64,000 bases of DNA from Dyella choica (GCF_003977665.1 NZ_RYYV01000005.1:124001-188000); one strand, 5' to 3'; positions 8,470 to 18,653 are shown, counted from the first letter of the stretch. Program-made: numbers and translations. Notes: generated by a model not told the origin, from the sequence alone.

Positions 8470-11400
8470 TTATGCCGTAAACAACCTGATGTCGAACGCG
8501 GCAACGTTCGGCACCAGCAGGTCCGCCTCGGCCAATGCCTGTGCCTGGCCCACACCCACAGCTTTCATTCCCGCTGCATGAATGCCGGCGATTCCTGCCG
8601 CGGCGTCCTCCACGCCGAGGCATTCGCTCGGCTCCAAGCCGAGGCCGCGCGCAGCGGCCAGGAAAATCTCGGGATCGGGCTTGGCGCGACCGATGTGGTT
8701 GGCGTCCACCACGTAGTCGAACAAGTCGGCGATGCCAAGCCTTTCCAGCAAAAGCGGTGCGTTGCGGCTGGCGGAAGCCAGCGCGGTCTTCAAGCCTGCG
8801 CGGCGCACCGATTCGATCGTGTGGCGCGCGCCGGGGAACAGGTGCTGAGGGCCGAAGGTCTCGATCTGCTGCCGGTAGTAGTCGTTCTTGCGCGAGGCGA
8901 GCGCTTCCTTCTCTTCCTCGGAATATGCGCGCGCTGTGCGCTCCAGCAGGATGTCGAGCGAACCGCGGCGATCGACGCCCTTGATCCGTTCGCCCACCGA
9001 GTCGTCGAACGCCACGCCGATCTCCGACGCGAGCCGCTTCCAGGCGGCGTGGTGAACGACTGCGGTATCGGCGATCACGCCGTCGAGATCGAAGATGACG
9101 CCCTTGAGCACAGATTGTGCCGGTGCATGCAGGGGAAGGCTGACGGTATGGCCAGCGTTTAGCCGCACCGTCTTGCCGCAGTGGGAGATTTCCAACTGTG
9201 CGCCTTCGGTGAGTGCGTATTCCACCCGGTCCTTGTTCACCGTGACGCGAACATGCTGATCGCGCCAGCGCACGCCGAAACGATAGCCGCCCCACGACGC
9301 AGGCAGCGTAGGTGCGAAGGCCAGGCGGCCGTCGGCGATGCGCATGCCGCCGAAGCCCCAGACCAGCGCCAGCCAGCTGCCGGCCATCGCCGCCATGTGC
9401 ACGCCGTGCGAGGTGTTGCCGTGCAGGTTGTCCAGATCGACGCGCAGCGTGTCGAGGAAATAGCTGTATGCCTTTTCCGCGTAACCCACTTCGGCGGCGA
9501 CCACGCTGAATGTGGAAGCCGATAGCGTGGAGTCGTGCACGGTGACGCCTTCGTAGTAATCGAAGTTGCGCCGTTTGGACGCCTTGTCGATGGCGTTGCC
9601 GGCGAGCACGAAGGCTTGCAGCACGTCGGCCTGCTTGCACACCTGGTGGCGATAGATCGTCAGCGGATGCAACTGCAGCAGCAATGGCCGGTGACCATGT
9701 TCGCTCTGACGCGCGATCGGCAAGCGCGGCTTGTCGAGGAAGTCGTCGTCCTGCGGAAAGATGCCCAGTTCAGCATCCACTGGCAGATACATCGCATCGG
9801 CGGCGCTCAGCCACGCGGCGATTTCCTGGTCCGACAGGTCCAGCTGCATGGCTATGCGGGCGTAGTCATGCGGACGTTCGCGTTCCAGTTGCGAAGCGAT
9901 CGAAGCGGCGTAGCGTAGATGCTGCTGCGCCATGTGATTGGTGTAGTAATTGTTGTCGACCAGGGCGGTGTATTCGTCCGGACCGGTTACCTGGCAGATG
10001 CAGAACGCGTTGCCGCGGCGAGGGTTGTAGCTGCCCACGTGTTGCCACAGGCGCGCGGTCTCGAACAGCATCTCGGCGCCGCCGTGCACCAGGAAATCGA
10101 TATCGCCGGTGGCTTCCATATAAAGGCGGATCGCGAAGGCGATCGCCGCATTGATGTGGTATTGCGCCGAACCGGAGGGGAAATAGGCCGAGCATTCATC
10201 GCCGCTGATCGTGCGCCACGCGTACAGTGCGCCGGCTGGATGGTTCATCTCGCGCGCGTGATTGCGTGCGCGGTCGAGCGTGCGAACTCGGTATTGGAGC
10301 ATGCTGCGGGCGCGCGAGGGCGACGTGCACGCGAGCACGGGCAGGATGAAGGCTTCCGCATCCCAGAAATAATGCCCTTCGTAACCTTCGCCGGTGAGGC
10401 CCTTGGCCGCGGCGCTGCCACTGCCATCCTGCGGCGTGGACTGCATCAAATGGAACAGGTTGAAGCGTAGCGCCTGCTCGACCGCCGGATCGCCATGGAT
10501 TTCCAGGTCCGCGTCTTGCCAGAAGGCAGCATAGGCCCGTGCCTGGTCCGAGCGATGGGTGTCGAAATCCACGCTCAGCGCGCGTTCGAGCGTCGTGGCG
10601 ACGCTATCGAGCAGGGACGCTTCGCTGTCGCCTCCTTCGGGGCGGCTCCAGGCATAGGCCACAAATTTTTCCAGCACTACGCTGTCGCCTGGACGCAAGT
10701 CCGCCACGTAGTGTTGCTGCACGCTGCCATCGTCTTCGATGATCGTGCGGGCGAAGGCAAGGCGGGTTTGCATCACGCGATGGCGCTGGCCGCAGGCGAG
10801 GCGGATATGACTGTTCTGGGTGCGCTGGCAGATCGAGGCCAGCGTTGGGTCGGCATCGGAAGCCGTAATGCTCAGGCCGCCCTTCATGCGTGTACCGATA
10901 CGCGGATCGTCGCCCTGTTCGGCGGCGTTGACGCTGGCTACAAGGGCCGATTCCAGTGTGATCGGGCCGCTGTAATCCACGGATGTAACGCGGTAGTGGA
11001 TGCACAGCAGGTTTGGCGTGTCGAGGGGAACTATGCGCTCGGCCTGGATCTCAAGGGTGGCGCCGCCAGGGGAGCGCCAGCGCAGTGTTCGTTCCAGGCG
11101 GCCGGCGCGCAGGTCCAGTGCTTGTTCGAACGCCAGCCATTCGCCTTTGCGCAGATGCACCGGCGCATCGCCCAGGCGTAAGCCGATGCGCACGCCATCC
11201 GGCACCGGGATGCGCGTATCGGTGCTGCGGGCAAAGCCGGGAAAGCGTTCGTGGTATTCGATCGGCGTGCGCTCCCAGACGCCGGTCAGGAAGCTGCCCT
11301 GCGTAGGGCTGTGGTCTTCTTCCAGGCCGCCGCGGACGCCCAGTGTGCCGTTGGCCAAGGCGAACAGGCTTTCCAGCTTGGCCCGTTCGAGTCCCAAGGG

Positions 11401-11481
11401 GCGCTGCGCATGGACTACCCGCCATGGAGAGGCCTGGTCCGCCGGTTCCACGGCTATCGCTTGCGCATCGTGGCTCTGCAC
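8470..11481 (-). CDS. Fused GH65 disaccharide phosphorylase and beta-phosphoglucomutase
   Basis: Two cytosolic enzymes in one chain of about 1,000 residues. The first 790 residues or so form a GH65 phosphorylase: N-terminal beta-sandwich, GHYFWDAEAFILP (376-388, counted from an upstream ATG), then TGPDEYTALVDNNYYTN (505-521) with general acid Glu509, and the later HDSTLSASTFS segment expected for phosphate binding. The last 207 residues are a HAD-superfamily beta-phosphoglucomutase: FDLDGVIAD (803-811), ASASR, KPDPEIFL and GVEDAAAGI. Phosphorolysis would yield glucose and beta-glucose-1-phosphate, and the second domain would make glucose-6-phosphate. An ATG lies at 11499, but GTG at 11481 is the better start, because AGGGGAG sits 5 bases upstream of it while the ATG has only GAAG. 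It is the first gene of the locus, divergent from lacI. Trehalose, kojibiose, nigerose and maltose are all known GH65 phosphorylase substrates. Confidence 0.9.
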   Translation of the reverse strand: MQSHDAQAIAVEPADQASPWRVVHAQRPLGLERAKLESLFALANGTLGVRGGLEEDHSPTQGSFLTGVWERTPIEYHERFPGFARSTDTRIPVPDGVRIGLRLGDAPVHLRKGEWLAFEQALDLRAGRLERTLRWRSPGGATLEIQAERIVPLDTPNLLCIHYRVTSVDYSGPITLESALVASVNAAEQGDDPRIGTRMKGGLSITASDADPTLASICQRTQNSHIRLACGQRHRVMQTRLAFARTIIEDDGSVQQHYVADLRPGDSVVLEKFVAYAWSRPEGGDSEASLLDSVATTLERALSVDFDTHRSDQARAYAAFWQDADLEIHGDPAVEQALRFNLFHLMQSTPQDGSGSAAAKGLTGEGYEGHYFWDAEAFILPVLACTSPSRARSMLQYRVRTLDRARNHAREMNHPAGALYAWRTISGDECSAYFPSGSAQYHINAAIAFAIRLYMEATGDIDFLVHGGAEMLFETARLWQHVGSYNPRRGNAFCICQVTGPDEYTALVDNNYYTNHMAQQHLRYAASIASQLERERPHDYARIAMQLDLSDQEIAAWLSAADAMYLPVDAELGIFPQDDDFLDKPRLPIARQSEHGHRPLLLQLHPLTIYRHQVCKQADVLQAFVLAGNAIDKASKRRNFDYYEGVTVHDSTLSASTFSVVAAEVGYAEKAYSYFLDTLRVDLDNLHGNTSHGVHMAAMAGSWLALVWGFGGMRIADGRLAFAPTLPASWGGYRFGVRWRDQHVRVTVNKDRVEYALTEGAQLEISHCGKTVRLNAGHTVSLPLHAPAQSVLKGVIFDLDGVIADTAVVHHAAWKRLASEIGVAFDDSVGERIKGVDRRGSLDILLERTARAYSEEEKEALASRKNDYYRQQIETFGPQHLFPGARHTIESVRRAGLKTALASASRNAPLLLERLGIADLFDYVVDANHIGRAKPDPEIFLAAARGLGLEPSECLGVEDAAAGIAGIHAAGMKAVGVGQAQALAEADLLVPNVAAFDIRLFTA

Positions 11482-11555
11482 GCATTCTCCCCTAGGCATC
11501 TTCGGATGGGTCTTGGCAGCGGCCGCCCCGGCCGTGATGGGCGAGGATAGGATCG

Positions 11556-11587
11556 AATGATATCGATATCAAGATATCGATATCATT
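11556..11587. promoter_or_regulatory. Probable LacI-family operator, 32-bp perfect palindrome
   Basis: AATGATATCGATATC (11556-11570) and its exact reverse complement (11573-11587) are separated by two bases. Nested in it are two LacI-like 14-mers with a central CG: TGATATCGATATCA (11558-11571) and AGATATCGATATCA (11572-11585), whose centres are 14 bp apart. It lies in the divergent intergenic region between the phosphorylase fusion and the LacI-type regulator, the expected place for the operator controlling both directions. No second copy was seen before the other genes of the locus. Confidence 0.7.
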
Positions 11588-11729
11588 GTTGCGTTGCACC
11601 GTGAAGCAACCGCCGGCGTGACGGAAATGGGGCCGGTGCGGGTCCGCATTGGAGGAACCAACAGTCCTCGGGCACACTTGCCGAGCCGTACCGATCACTG
11701 CACCGATGCACTCATCAGGGGATCACCGC

Positions 11730-12743
11730 TTGACGCAGGCCAAGAAAAAACAACCCCTTGCGCAACGCCCTAGTCTCACCATGGCCGATCTGGCCGAGCT
11801 GGCGGGGGTGTCCAAGATCACCGTGTCACGGGCCTTGAGCGAGAGCCCCCTGGTCAATGCCCAGACCCGTGAACGGGTCCAGGCCTTGGCGCGCAAGCAT
11901 GGCTACAAGTTGAACGTCAGCGCCCGCAATTTGCGCCTGCGCCGCAGCCAAACGGTGGCAGTGATCGTGGAAATGAAGCCATCCTCCGAGCGCACCATGT
12001 GGGATCCCTATCCTTTGTCGTTGCTCGGCGGCATTTCTCAGGAGCTCACCTCGGCCGGCTACAGCGTGCTGCTCACCACCCGGCAGGGCGCATCCCACGC
12101 CGCTGTGCAAGCCGCGGATGGCCTGATTCTGCTGGGCCAGGGCGTGCGCCAGGATGCGGTGCGCCTGTATGGCAAGCTGGGTTTGCCGATGGTGGTGTGG
12201 GGAGCGGCTGGCGAGGGTGGGGACAACCATACGGTCGTTGGCAGCGACAATCGCCAAGGTGGCGTCATCGCGGCCGAACGCTTTCTTTCCATCGGCCGGC
12301 GGCATCCAGTGTTCATCGGCAACCCCGATCACCCCGAGATGGCGCAACGCCTGTTCGGCTTCGTCGACGAACTGGCCCGGCATGGCATCAAGCCGCTGCT
12401 GTTGCGCAGGGACGATTTCACGCTGGAGTCGGGCGTCGACGCGGTGCGCTCGCTGGCGGCGCGCAAGGTACGCTTCGATGCTATCTTCGCCTGCAGCGAC
12501 TTGCTGGCGATGGGGGCGATCCGCGCCCTGGTCGAACTTGGGCAATCCGTGCCGAATGATGTATCCGTGATCGGCTACGACGATACCCCGCTGGGTGCGA
12601 GCTTCCTGCCGCCCTTGAGCAGCGTGCGCCAGAACTGGCAGGAAGGTGGCGTGCTGCTTGCACGCAAGGTGCTGGCGATGATTCACGGGCAGCCGGTGCA
12701 GTCGCAGATGATGGCGACCACCTTGGTGGTGCGCTCGACGTAG
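11730..12743 (+). CDS. LacI-family transcriptional regulator of the sugar locus
   Basis: DNA-binding repressor or activator. An N-terminal helix-turn-helix is plain (MADLAELAGVSKITVSRAL, followed by a hinge with LRLRRS), then a periplasmic-binding-protein-like sugar domain (about residues 60-335) with PNDVSVIGYDDTPLG near the C-terminus as in LacI/GntR-type regulators. Start choice: TTG at 11730 has AGGGGA 7 bases upstream; an in-frame ATG at 11706 has no visible ribosome binding site and would add eight residues. It is transcribed away from the phosphorylase, receptor, MFS, GH65 and trehalase genes and is the obvious candidate to control them. The effector is probably the disaccharide or a phosphorylated product, which is inference. 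Confidence 0.9.
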   Translation: MTQAKKKQPLAQRPSLTMADLAELAGVSKITVSRALSESPLVNAQTRERVQALARKHGYKLNVSARNLRLRRSQTVAVIVEMKPSSERTMWDPYPLSLLGGISQELTSAGYSVLLTTRQGASHAAVQAADGLILLGQGVRQDAVRLYGKLGLPMVVWGAAGEGGDNHTVVGSDNRQGGVIAAERFLSIGRRHPVFIGNPDHPEMAQRLFGFVDELARHGIKPLLLRRDDFTLESGVDAVRSLAARKVRFDAIFACSDLLAMGAIRALVELGQSVPNDVSVIGYDDTPLGASFLPPLSSVRQNWQEGGVLLARKVLAMIHGQPVQSQMMATTLVVRST

Positions 12744-12815
12744 GCTTATGTTGCTAAACCCAGCATCGCCATGCATGCCACCGCGCGATGCTGGGATTGT
12801 CATCCCAGCCTGCGG
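12741..12815. repeat. Intergenic palindromic repeat, family B, copy 1
   Basis: Imperfect inverted repeat built from two small hairpins. The right half is GCTGGGATTGTCATCCCAGC and the left half is a degenerate AACCCAGCATCGC arm. It fills the gap between the convergent lacI-type gene and pilS and may act as a transcription stop. Further copies occur at six places in the window. Confidence 0.75.
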
Positions 12816-12816
12816 G

Positions 12817-14454
12817 TCAAGCCGCCGGCTCGATCCGCACCGGCGGTGTCAGCACCAGTCTGAAACAGCTGCCGCCGCCGGCTACTCGTACATATTCCAG
12901 CGCCGCCTGGTTCGCCTCCGCCATCTGTCGCGCCAGATAAAGCCCCAGCCCGGTGCCGTACTCGTGCGTGGTGTAGAACGGCTCGAAGATCTGGGCCGCC
13001 ACTTTCGGCGCGATGCCGGGGCCGCGGTCGATCACTTCCAGGATCGGTACACCGTGTTCGCCGTGCCGCACCACCACCAGTACCCGGGCCGGCTCGCCGG
13101 GCATGCGGCCGTAGCGCAAGGCGTTCTGTACCAGGTTCCATACCACTTGATGCAACTGTTGCGAGTCGGCTACCGCGATCACCGGCTGCGCGCTGTTGTC
13201 GATCACGCGCAGCGAATCGTTGCCGAGGTCGTTGCCCTGCTTGTATTCGTCGACGAAGCCGTGCGCCCAGTCACCGAGGTTCAGCGATTCGGGGCGCGAG
13301 CGTTCGCGTCGCGACAGCTGCAGAATGTTCTCGATGATGTCGTTTAGGCGGCTGCAGTGGTTGTTGATGATCTCCACCATACGCAGATCCGTGGAGCTGA
13401 TCTCGTTGGATTCGGCCAGCAATTGCGCAGAGTAGCGGATGGCGGCGAGCGGATTGCGGATTTCGTGCGCAATCGATGCCGAAAGCCGCCCCAGCGAGCC
13501 GAGCGTGAGTTCTTCCGCGCGACGCGACACCAAGGAGGTGTCGTCCAGGAAGATCAGCACCAGCGAATCGTCGTTTGGTGCCAGGCGGCTGAAGCGGGGT
13601 ACCACCTCCGGCACGCCATCGGCCAGCTGCGTGGCGGTTTCGTCCAGCTTGCCCGAGGTGATCCAGTGGTACAGGCGCCGCGACAGTTCCGGCGCCACGC
13701 GGCCCAGGTCGCGCTGGTCAGAAGAAGGGTTGCCCAGCAGCATCCAGGCCGATTCGTTGATCTGGTGGATGCGATTGGCATCGTCCACCAGCATCACCCC
13801 GGTTTTCATGCGGCGGATGATCAGTTCGTTGACCTGGGCCAGGTTGACCAGGTCGATGCTGCGCTGCTCGGCCAGCGCTTCGCTGGCGCGCAATTGCCGG
13901 CCGAGCACGTTGCAAAGCACCACGATCGCGAAATAGGCCATGCCGAACAGGCCTGATTCCAGGAAGTCGCGGTCGTCGCCTGGCGTGGGGCCGGGATGCG
14001 GCAGGGAAAACAGGGTGCGGCCGAGCACCCCCAGCGTGGCCAGCGCGGCAAGGAACAAGGCCATTCGCAACGGCAGCAGCAGTGCGCCAGCGGCAAGGTT
14101 CACCGCGAGCATCATGGCGATGCCGATGCGCGCGTCATTCATCGCGATGATCGCCAGCACCGCCGCGACGATGTCCACCAGCAGCGTGCCCAGGACGCCC
14201 AGCCAGCCCAGCGCCTTGGTCAGATGGGTGATCGAGACGACCGCCAGGGCGAACAGCAGGTAGCCGGCGGCCACCAGGCGGGCCAGGTCGCCGTTGTTCA
14301 GGTGGGGCCAGCCCGAACTGCTGGGGGTGAAGGCGAGCCCGACATAGACCAGGGCCTGGGCGAGCCGGAAATAATTCAGAAACAGCAGTTCGTGGCGGGT
14401 GGTCGTACTGTTGGGCGTATCGGCGATCGCGCGGCTGGACACGGGTTCGAACAC
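12817..14454 (-). CDS. pilS: Sensor histidine kinase PilS (type IV pilus regulation)
   Basis: Membrane sensor kinase that in Pseudomonas and Xanthomonads phosphorylates PilR to drive sigma-54 transcription of the pilin gene. About six transmembrane helices fill the N-terminal part, then a PAS-like region (VDDANRIHQINESAW), the HisKA box SIAHEIRNPLAAI with the phospho-acceptor His, and an HATPase domain (VWNLVQNALRYG, DRGPGIAP, GTGLGLYLA). The reading frame continues upstream to 14715, but the added peptide is low-complexity repeat sequence without pilS similarity, so the start is placed at GTG 14454; GTG 14442 is another option. It lies upstream of sucC on the opposite strand, a conserved Xanthomonad neighbourhood. 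The partner pilR is not next to it. Confidence 0.88.
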   Translation of the reverse strand: MFEPVSSRAIADTPNSTTTRHELLFLNYFRLAQALVYVGLAFTPSSSGWPHLNNGDLARLVAAGYLLFALAVVSITHLTKALGWLGVLGTLLVDIVAAVLAIIAMNDARIGIAMMLAVNLAAGALLLPLRMALFLAALATLGVLGRTLFSLPHPGPTPGDDRDFLESGLFGMAYFAIVVLCNVLGRQLRASEALAEQRSIDLVNLAQVNELIIRRMKTGVMLVDDANRIHQINESAWMLLGNPSSDQRDLGRVAPELSRRLYHWITSGKLDETATQLADGVPEVVPRFSRLAPNDDSLVLIFLDDTSLVSRRAEELTLGSLGRLSASIAHEIRNPLAAIRYSAQLLAESNEISSTDLRMVEIINNHCSRLNDIIENILQLSRRERSRPESLNLGDWAHGFVDEYKQGNDLGNDSLRVIDNSAQPVIAVADSQQLHQVVWNLVQNALRYGRMPGEPARVLVVVRHGEHGVPILEVIDRGPGIAPKVAAQIFEPFYTTHEYGTGLGLYLARQMAEANQAALEYVRVAGGGSCFRLVLTPPVRIEPAA

Positions 14455-14813
14455 TCGCGAAGAGTAGTGGCTGCGACTACCCCTCTCCACTCCGGGAGAG
14501 GGCCGGCTTGGGGGCAATTTTTCCGATAGAACAACATCGAAGCAAGCTTCGATGCAGCACTTTCGCAAGAGCGGCCCCTCACCCCCAATCCTCGCCCCAA
14601 ACGGGGAGCGGAAGCAAACGCCGTTGGCCGCCCCTTTCCATCCCACCCCGCTTCCGCGAAAATAGCAGGCCGTATTGCGCGGTTTTCCCCATGTCGAGGC
14701 ATGGTCACGGCGCACTGCACGCCGGTAGTGCGTATCACCGCCGTCCGTTCTCCCAAGTCTGTGCCGTGGCTACCGCGCAGGCTCGATCCCTCCCCATTCA
14801 CTCGAGGTAGCGA
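14455..14813. other. Divergent pilS-sucC intergenic region with hairpins
   Basis: No gene is supported in these 359 bases. The region holds a C-rich hairpin (CCCTCTCC ... GGAGAGGG, about 14479-14503), a perfect inverted repeat CATCGAAGC-AA-GCTTCGATG (14535-14554), and GC-rich tracts typical of repeated intergenic DNA in this group. It must contain both the pilS and sucC promoters, but no confident -35/-10 pair was seen. Confidence 0.5.
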
Positions 14814-15974
<1,161 letters not shown>

Positions 15975-15988
15975 GGAGCGATTAAACC

Positions 15989-16864
15989 ATGAGCGTTTTG
16001 GTCAACAAGAACACCAAGGTGATCGTGCAAGGCTTCACCGGCCAGCAGGGCACCTTCCACGCCGAACAGGCGATCGACTACGGCACCAAGGTGGTCGGTG
16101 GCGTGACCCCGGGCAAGGGCGGCACCGAACACATCGGCTTGCCGGTCTTCAACAGCGTGGCCGAAGCGGTGGATGAAACCGGTGCCGACGCGTCCGTCAT
16201 CTTCGTGCCGCCGCCGTTCGCCGCGGATTCCATCCTCGAAGCCATCGACGCCGGCGTGCGCGTGATCGTGACGATCACCGAAGGCATTCCGGTGCTCGAC
16301 ATGCTGCGCGTCAAGAACGTGCTGGCGCAGCATCCGGAAACCGTGCTGATCGGGCCGAACTGCCCCGGCATCATCACGCCGGACGAATGCAAGATCGGCA
16401 TCATGCCGGGTCACATCCATAAGGCAGGCAAGGTCGGCATCGTGTCGCGTTCCGGCACGCTCACCTATGAAGCCGTGTTCCAGACCACCAACGAAGGCCT
16501 GGGCCAGTCCACCTGCATCGGCATCGGCGGCGACCCGATCAACGGCTTGAACTTCATCGACTGCCTGAAGCTGTTCCAGGACGACCCGCAGACCGAAGGC
16601 ATCATCATGGTCGGTGAGATCGGCGGCAGCGCCGAGGAAGAAGCGGCGGAATTCATCGGCGAATACGTCAAAAAGCCGGTGGTGTCCTTCATCGCTGGCG
16701 CCTCGGCTCCGGCCGGTAAGCGCATGGGCCATGCCGGCGCCATCATCTCCGGCGGTAAGGGCACGGCTGCGGCCAAGTTCGCCGCACTGGAGAAGGCGGG
16801 CGTAACCACGGTGAAGTCGCCGGCGGATCTCGGCAAGACGCTGGCGGGTTTGCTGAAGAAGTAA
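15989..16864 (+). CDS. sucD: Succinyl-CoA synthetase alpha subunit
   Basis: Partner of SucC; carries the phosphohistidine. The 291-residue product has the CoA-binding Rossmann start ([17 protein letters not shown]), [10 protein letters not shown], and the C-terminal phospho-histidine segment [15 protein letters not shown] with the active His. AGGAGCG upstream of the ATG and the 14-base gap to sucC indicate a two-gene operon, closed by the terminator at 16888-16919. Confidence 0.98.
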   Translation: MSVLVNKNTKVIVQGFTGQQGTFHAEQAIDYGTKVVGGVTPGKGGTEHIGLPVFNSVAEAVDETGADASVIFVPPPFAADSILEAIDAGVRVIVTITEGIPVLDMLRVKNVLAQHPETVLIGPNCPGIITPDECKIGIMPGHIHKAGKVGIVSRSGTLTYEAVFQTTNEGLGQSTCIGIGGDPINGLNFIDCLKLFQDDPQTEGIIMVGEIGGSAEEEAAEFIGEYVKKPVVSFIAGASAPAGKRMGHAGAIISGGKGTAAAKFAALEKAGVTTVKSPADLGKTLAGLLKK

Positions 16865-16887
16865 TCGGCGGTGTTGCATTGATCGCC

Positions 16888-16919
16888 AAAAAAAGGCCGC
16901 GGCAACGCGGCCTTTTTTT
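16888..16919 (+). terminator. Rho-independent terminator after sucCD
   Basis: AGGCCGCG-GCAA-CGCGGCCT stem with a GCAA tetraloop, flanked by an A-run before and seven T residues after. Confidence 0.9.
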
Positions 16920-16987
16920 CATGCATGCTCTTGTTCCGCAGCTCATCCATTACCATGTAGCGCCAGTCGAACCTGGATAAGCAACAC

Positions 16988-18625
16988 ATGGCCGTTCTTC
17001 GTCTGGCGCTGGCCCAATACGATTTCCCCGTCGGCGCCGTCGCCGCCAATACCGCCAAGGTCCGCGAGATGATGCTGCGCGCCCGCGAAGGGGGGGCATC
17101 GCTGGCGGTGTTTCCCGAACTGACGATCAGTGGCTATCCGCCCGAGGATCTGCTGCTGCGCCCGAGCTTTCTCGCTGCGTGCCAGGATGCCATTCAGGAG
17201 CTTGCCGCAGGGACCAACGGGCTGGCCGCGATCGTGGGGTTTCCGCATAGCCTGGGCGAGGTATACAACGCCGCGGCGCTGCTGCGCGGTGGCGAGATAG
17301 CGCAGATCACGCACAAGCAGATTCTGCCCAACTATGGCGTGTTCGACGACAAGCGTTATTTCCGTCCCGGCCGCACCAGCGCGGTAACGATGATCGATGG
17401 CGTGCGCGTGGGGTATATCGTTTGCGAGGACGTCTGGCAGGCCGAACCGGCGGCCGCTGCCGCGGCGGCGGGGGCGGAGCTGATCGTGGTGATCAACGCC
17501 TCCCCTTGGGACGATGTCAAGCAGGCTGCACGCGAAGAAGTGCTGGTCGCGCGCGCGAAGGAAACCGGCTGCGCTCTGGTCTATCTCAACCTGATCGGCG
17601 GGCAGGACGAGGTCGTCTACGACGGCGGTACGGTGCTGGTGAACGGCGATGGCAGCGTTGCCGCGCGGGCGCCGTCATTCGTCGATGCGCTGCTGTGGGC
17701 GGAATTCGATGCTTCCAGCCGCACTCTGCGTGCCCTTGATTGGCCCGCCATCGAGGACACGTCGCGTGAAGCCACACTTTATGCCGCGCTGGTGCGCGGC
17801 ATTCGCGACTACATCGACAAGAATGGCTTCAGCGGCATACTGCTGGGTCTTTCCGGCGGCATCGACTCGGCGCTCACCTTGGCGCTGGCGGTGGACGCGC
17901 TAGGTGCGGACCGCGTAACGGCGGTCATGATGCCGATGCGCTACACCTCGCAACTCTCGCTCGAAGGGGCACGGGGACAGGCGGAGCGGCTGGGCGTGGA
18001 CTATCACGTGATCAGCGTCGAGCCGGTGTATGAGGCCTTCATGGCCCAGCTGACGCCCGTGTTCGCAGGCAAGAAGGCGGATGTTACGGAAGAAAACCTG
18101 CAATCGCGCACCCGCGGCGTGATGCTCATGGCGCTTTCCAACAAGCACAGCCGCCTGCTGCTGGCCACCGGCAACAAGAGCGAGATGGCGGTGGGCTACG
18201 CCACGCTGTATGGCGACATGTGCGGAGCATATGCACCGCTCAAGGATGTCTACAAGACCGAGGTCTACCGCCTGTCGCGCTGGCGCAACCTGGCCGAGCA
18301 GCGCAAGCACGGGGCGGATGCGTGGATCATTCCGCCGGCGGTGATCGAACGTCCGCCTTCGGCCGAACTGCGCGACAACCAGACCGACCAGGATTCCCTG
18401 CCGCCGTATGACGAGCTTGACGCGATCCTCGCCCGCTTCATCGAAGAGGAGCAGTCGCAAGCGGAGATCATTGCCGCGGGTTTCGACGAAAACACCGTAC
18501 ATCGCGTGGTGCGGCTGGTGCTGGTGAACGAATTCAAGCGGCGCCAATCGGCGCCGGGTCCGCGCGCCACGACGCGTGCGTTCGGACGCGAGCGGCGTTA
18601 CCCCATTACCTCGGGCTGGAAATGA
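16988..18625 (+). CDS. nadE: Glutamine-dependent NAD+ synthetase
   Basis: Last step of NAD biosynthesis: amidates deamido-NAD using ammonia from glutamine. The N-terminal nitrilase-type glutaminase domain (about 1-260) has the catalytic triad Glu44 (FPELTISGYPPED), Lys110 (THKQILPNYGVFD) and Cys146 (IVCEDVW). The C-terminal synthetase domain has the PP-loop LSGGIDSALT and NKSEMAVGYATLYGD. The 545 residues match the two-domain form. It is followed by a family-B hairpin and a bidirectional terminator, so it is probably transcribed alone. Confidence 0.97.
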   Translation: MAVLRLALAQYDFPVGAVAANTAKVREMMLRAREGGASLAVFPELTISGYPPEDLLLRPSFLAACQDAIQELAAGTNGLAAIVGFPHSLGEVYNAAALLRGGEIAQITHKQILPNYGVFDDKRYFRPGRTSAVTMIDGVRVGYIVCEDVWQAEPAAAAAAAGAELIVVINASPWDDVKQAAREEVLVARAKETGCALVYLNLIGGQDEVVYDGGTVLVNGDGSVAARAPSFVDALLWAEFDASSRTLRALDWPAIEDTSREATLYAALVRGIRDYIDKNGFSGILLGLSGGIDSALTLALAVDALGADRVTAVMMPMRYTSQLSLEGARGQAERLGVDYHVISVEPVYEAFMAQLTPVFAGKKADVTEENLQSRTRGVMLMALSNKHSRLLLATGNKSEMAVGYATLYGDMCGAYAPLKDVYKTEVYRLSRWRNLAEQRKHGADAWIIPPAVIERPPSAELRDNQTDQDSLPPYDELDAILARFIEEEQSQAEIIAAGFDENTVHRVVRLVLVNEFKRRQSAPGPRATTRAFGRERRYPITSGWK

Positions 18626-18627
18626 CA

Positions 18628-18653
18628 TAGGCCGGGATTGTCATCCCGGCCTA
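18628..18653. repeat. Intergenic palindromic repeat, family B, single-hairpin copy 2
   Basis: TAGGCCGGGATTGTCATCCC followed by GGCCTA: a lone half of the two-hairpin element, with arms changed from TGGGAT to CGGGAT on both sides so that pairing is kept. Confidence 0.7.
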
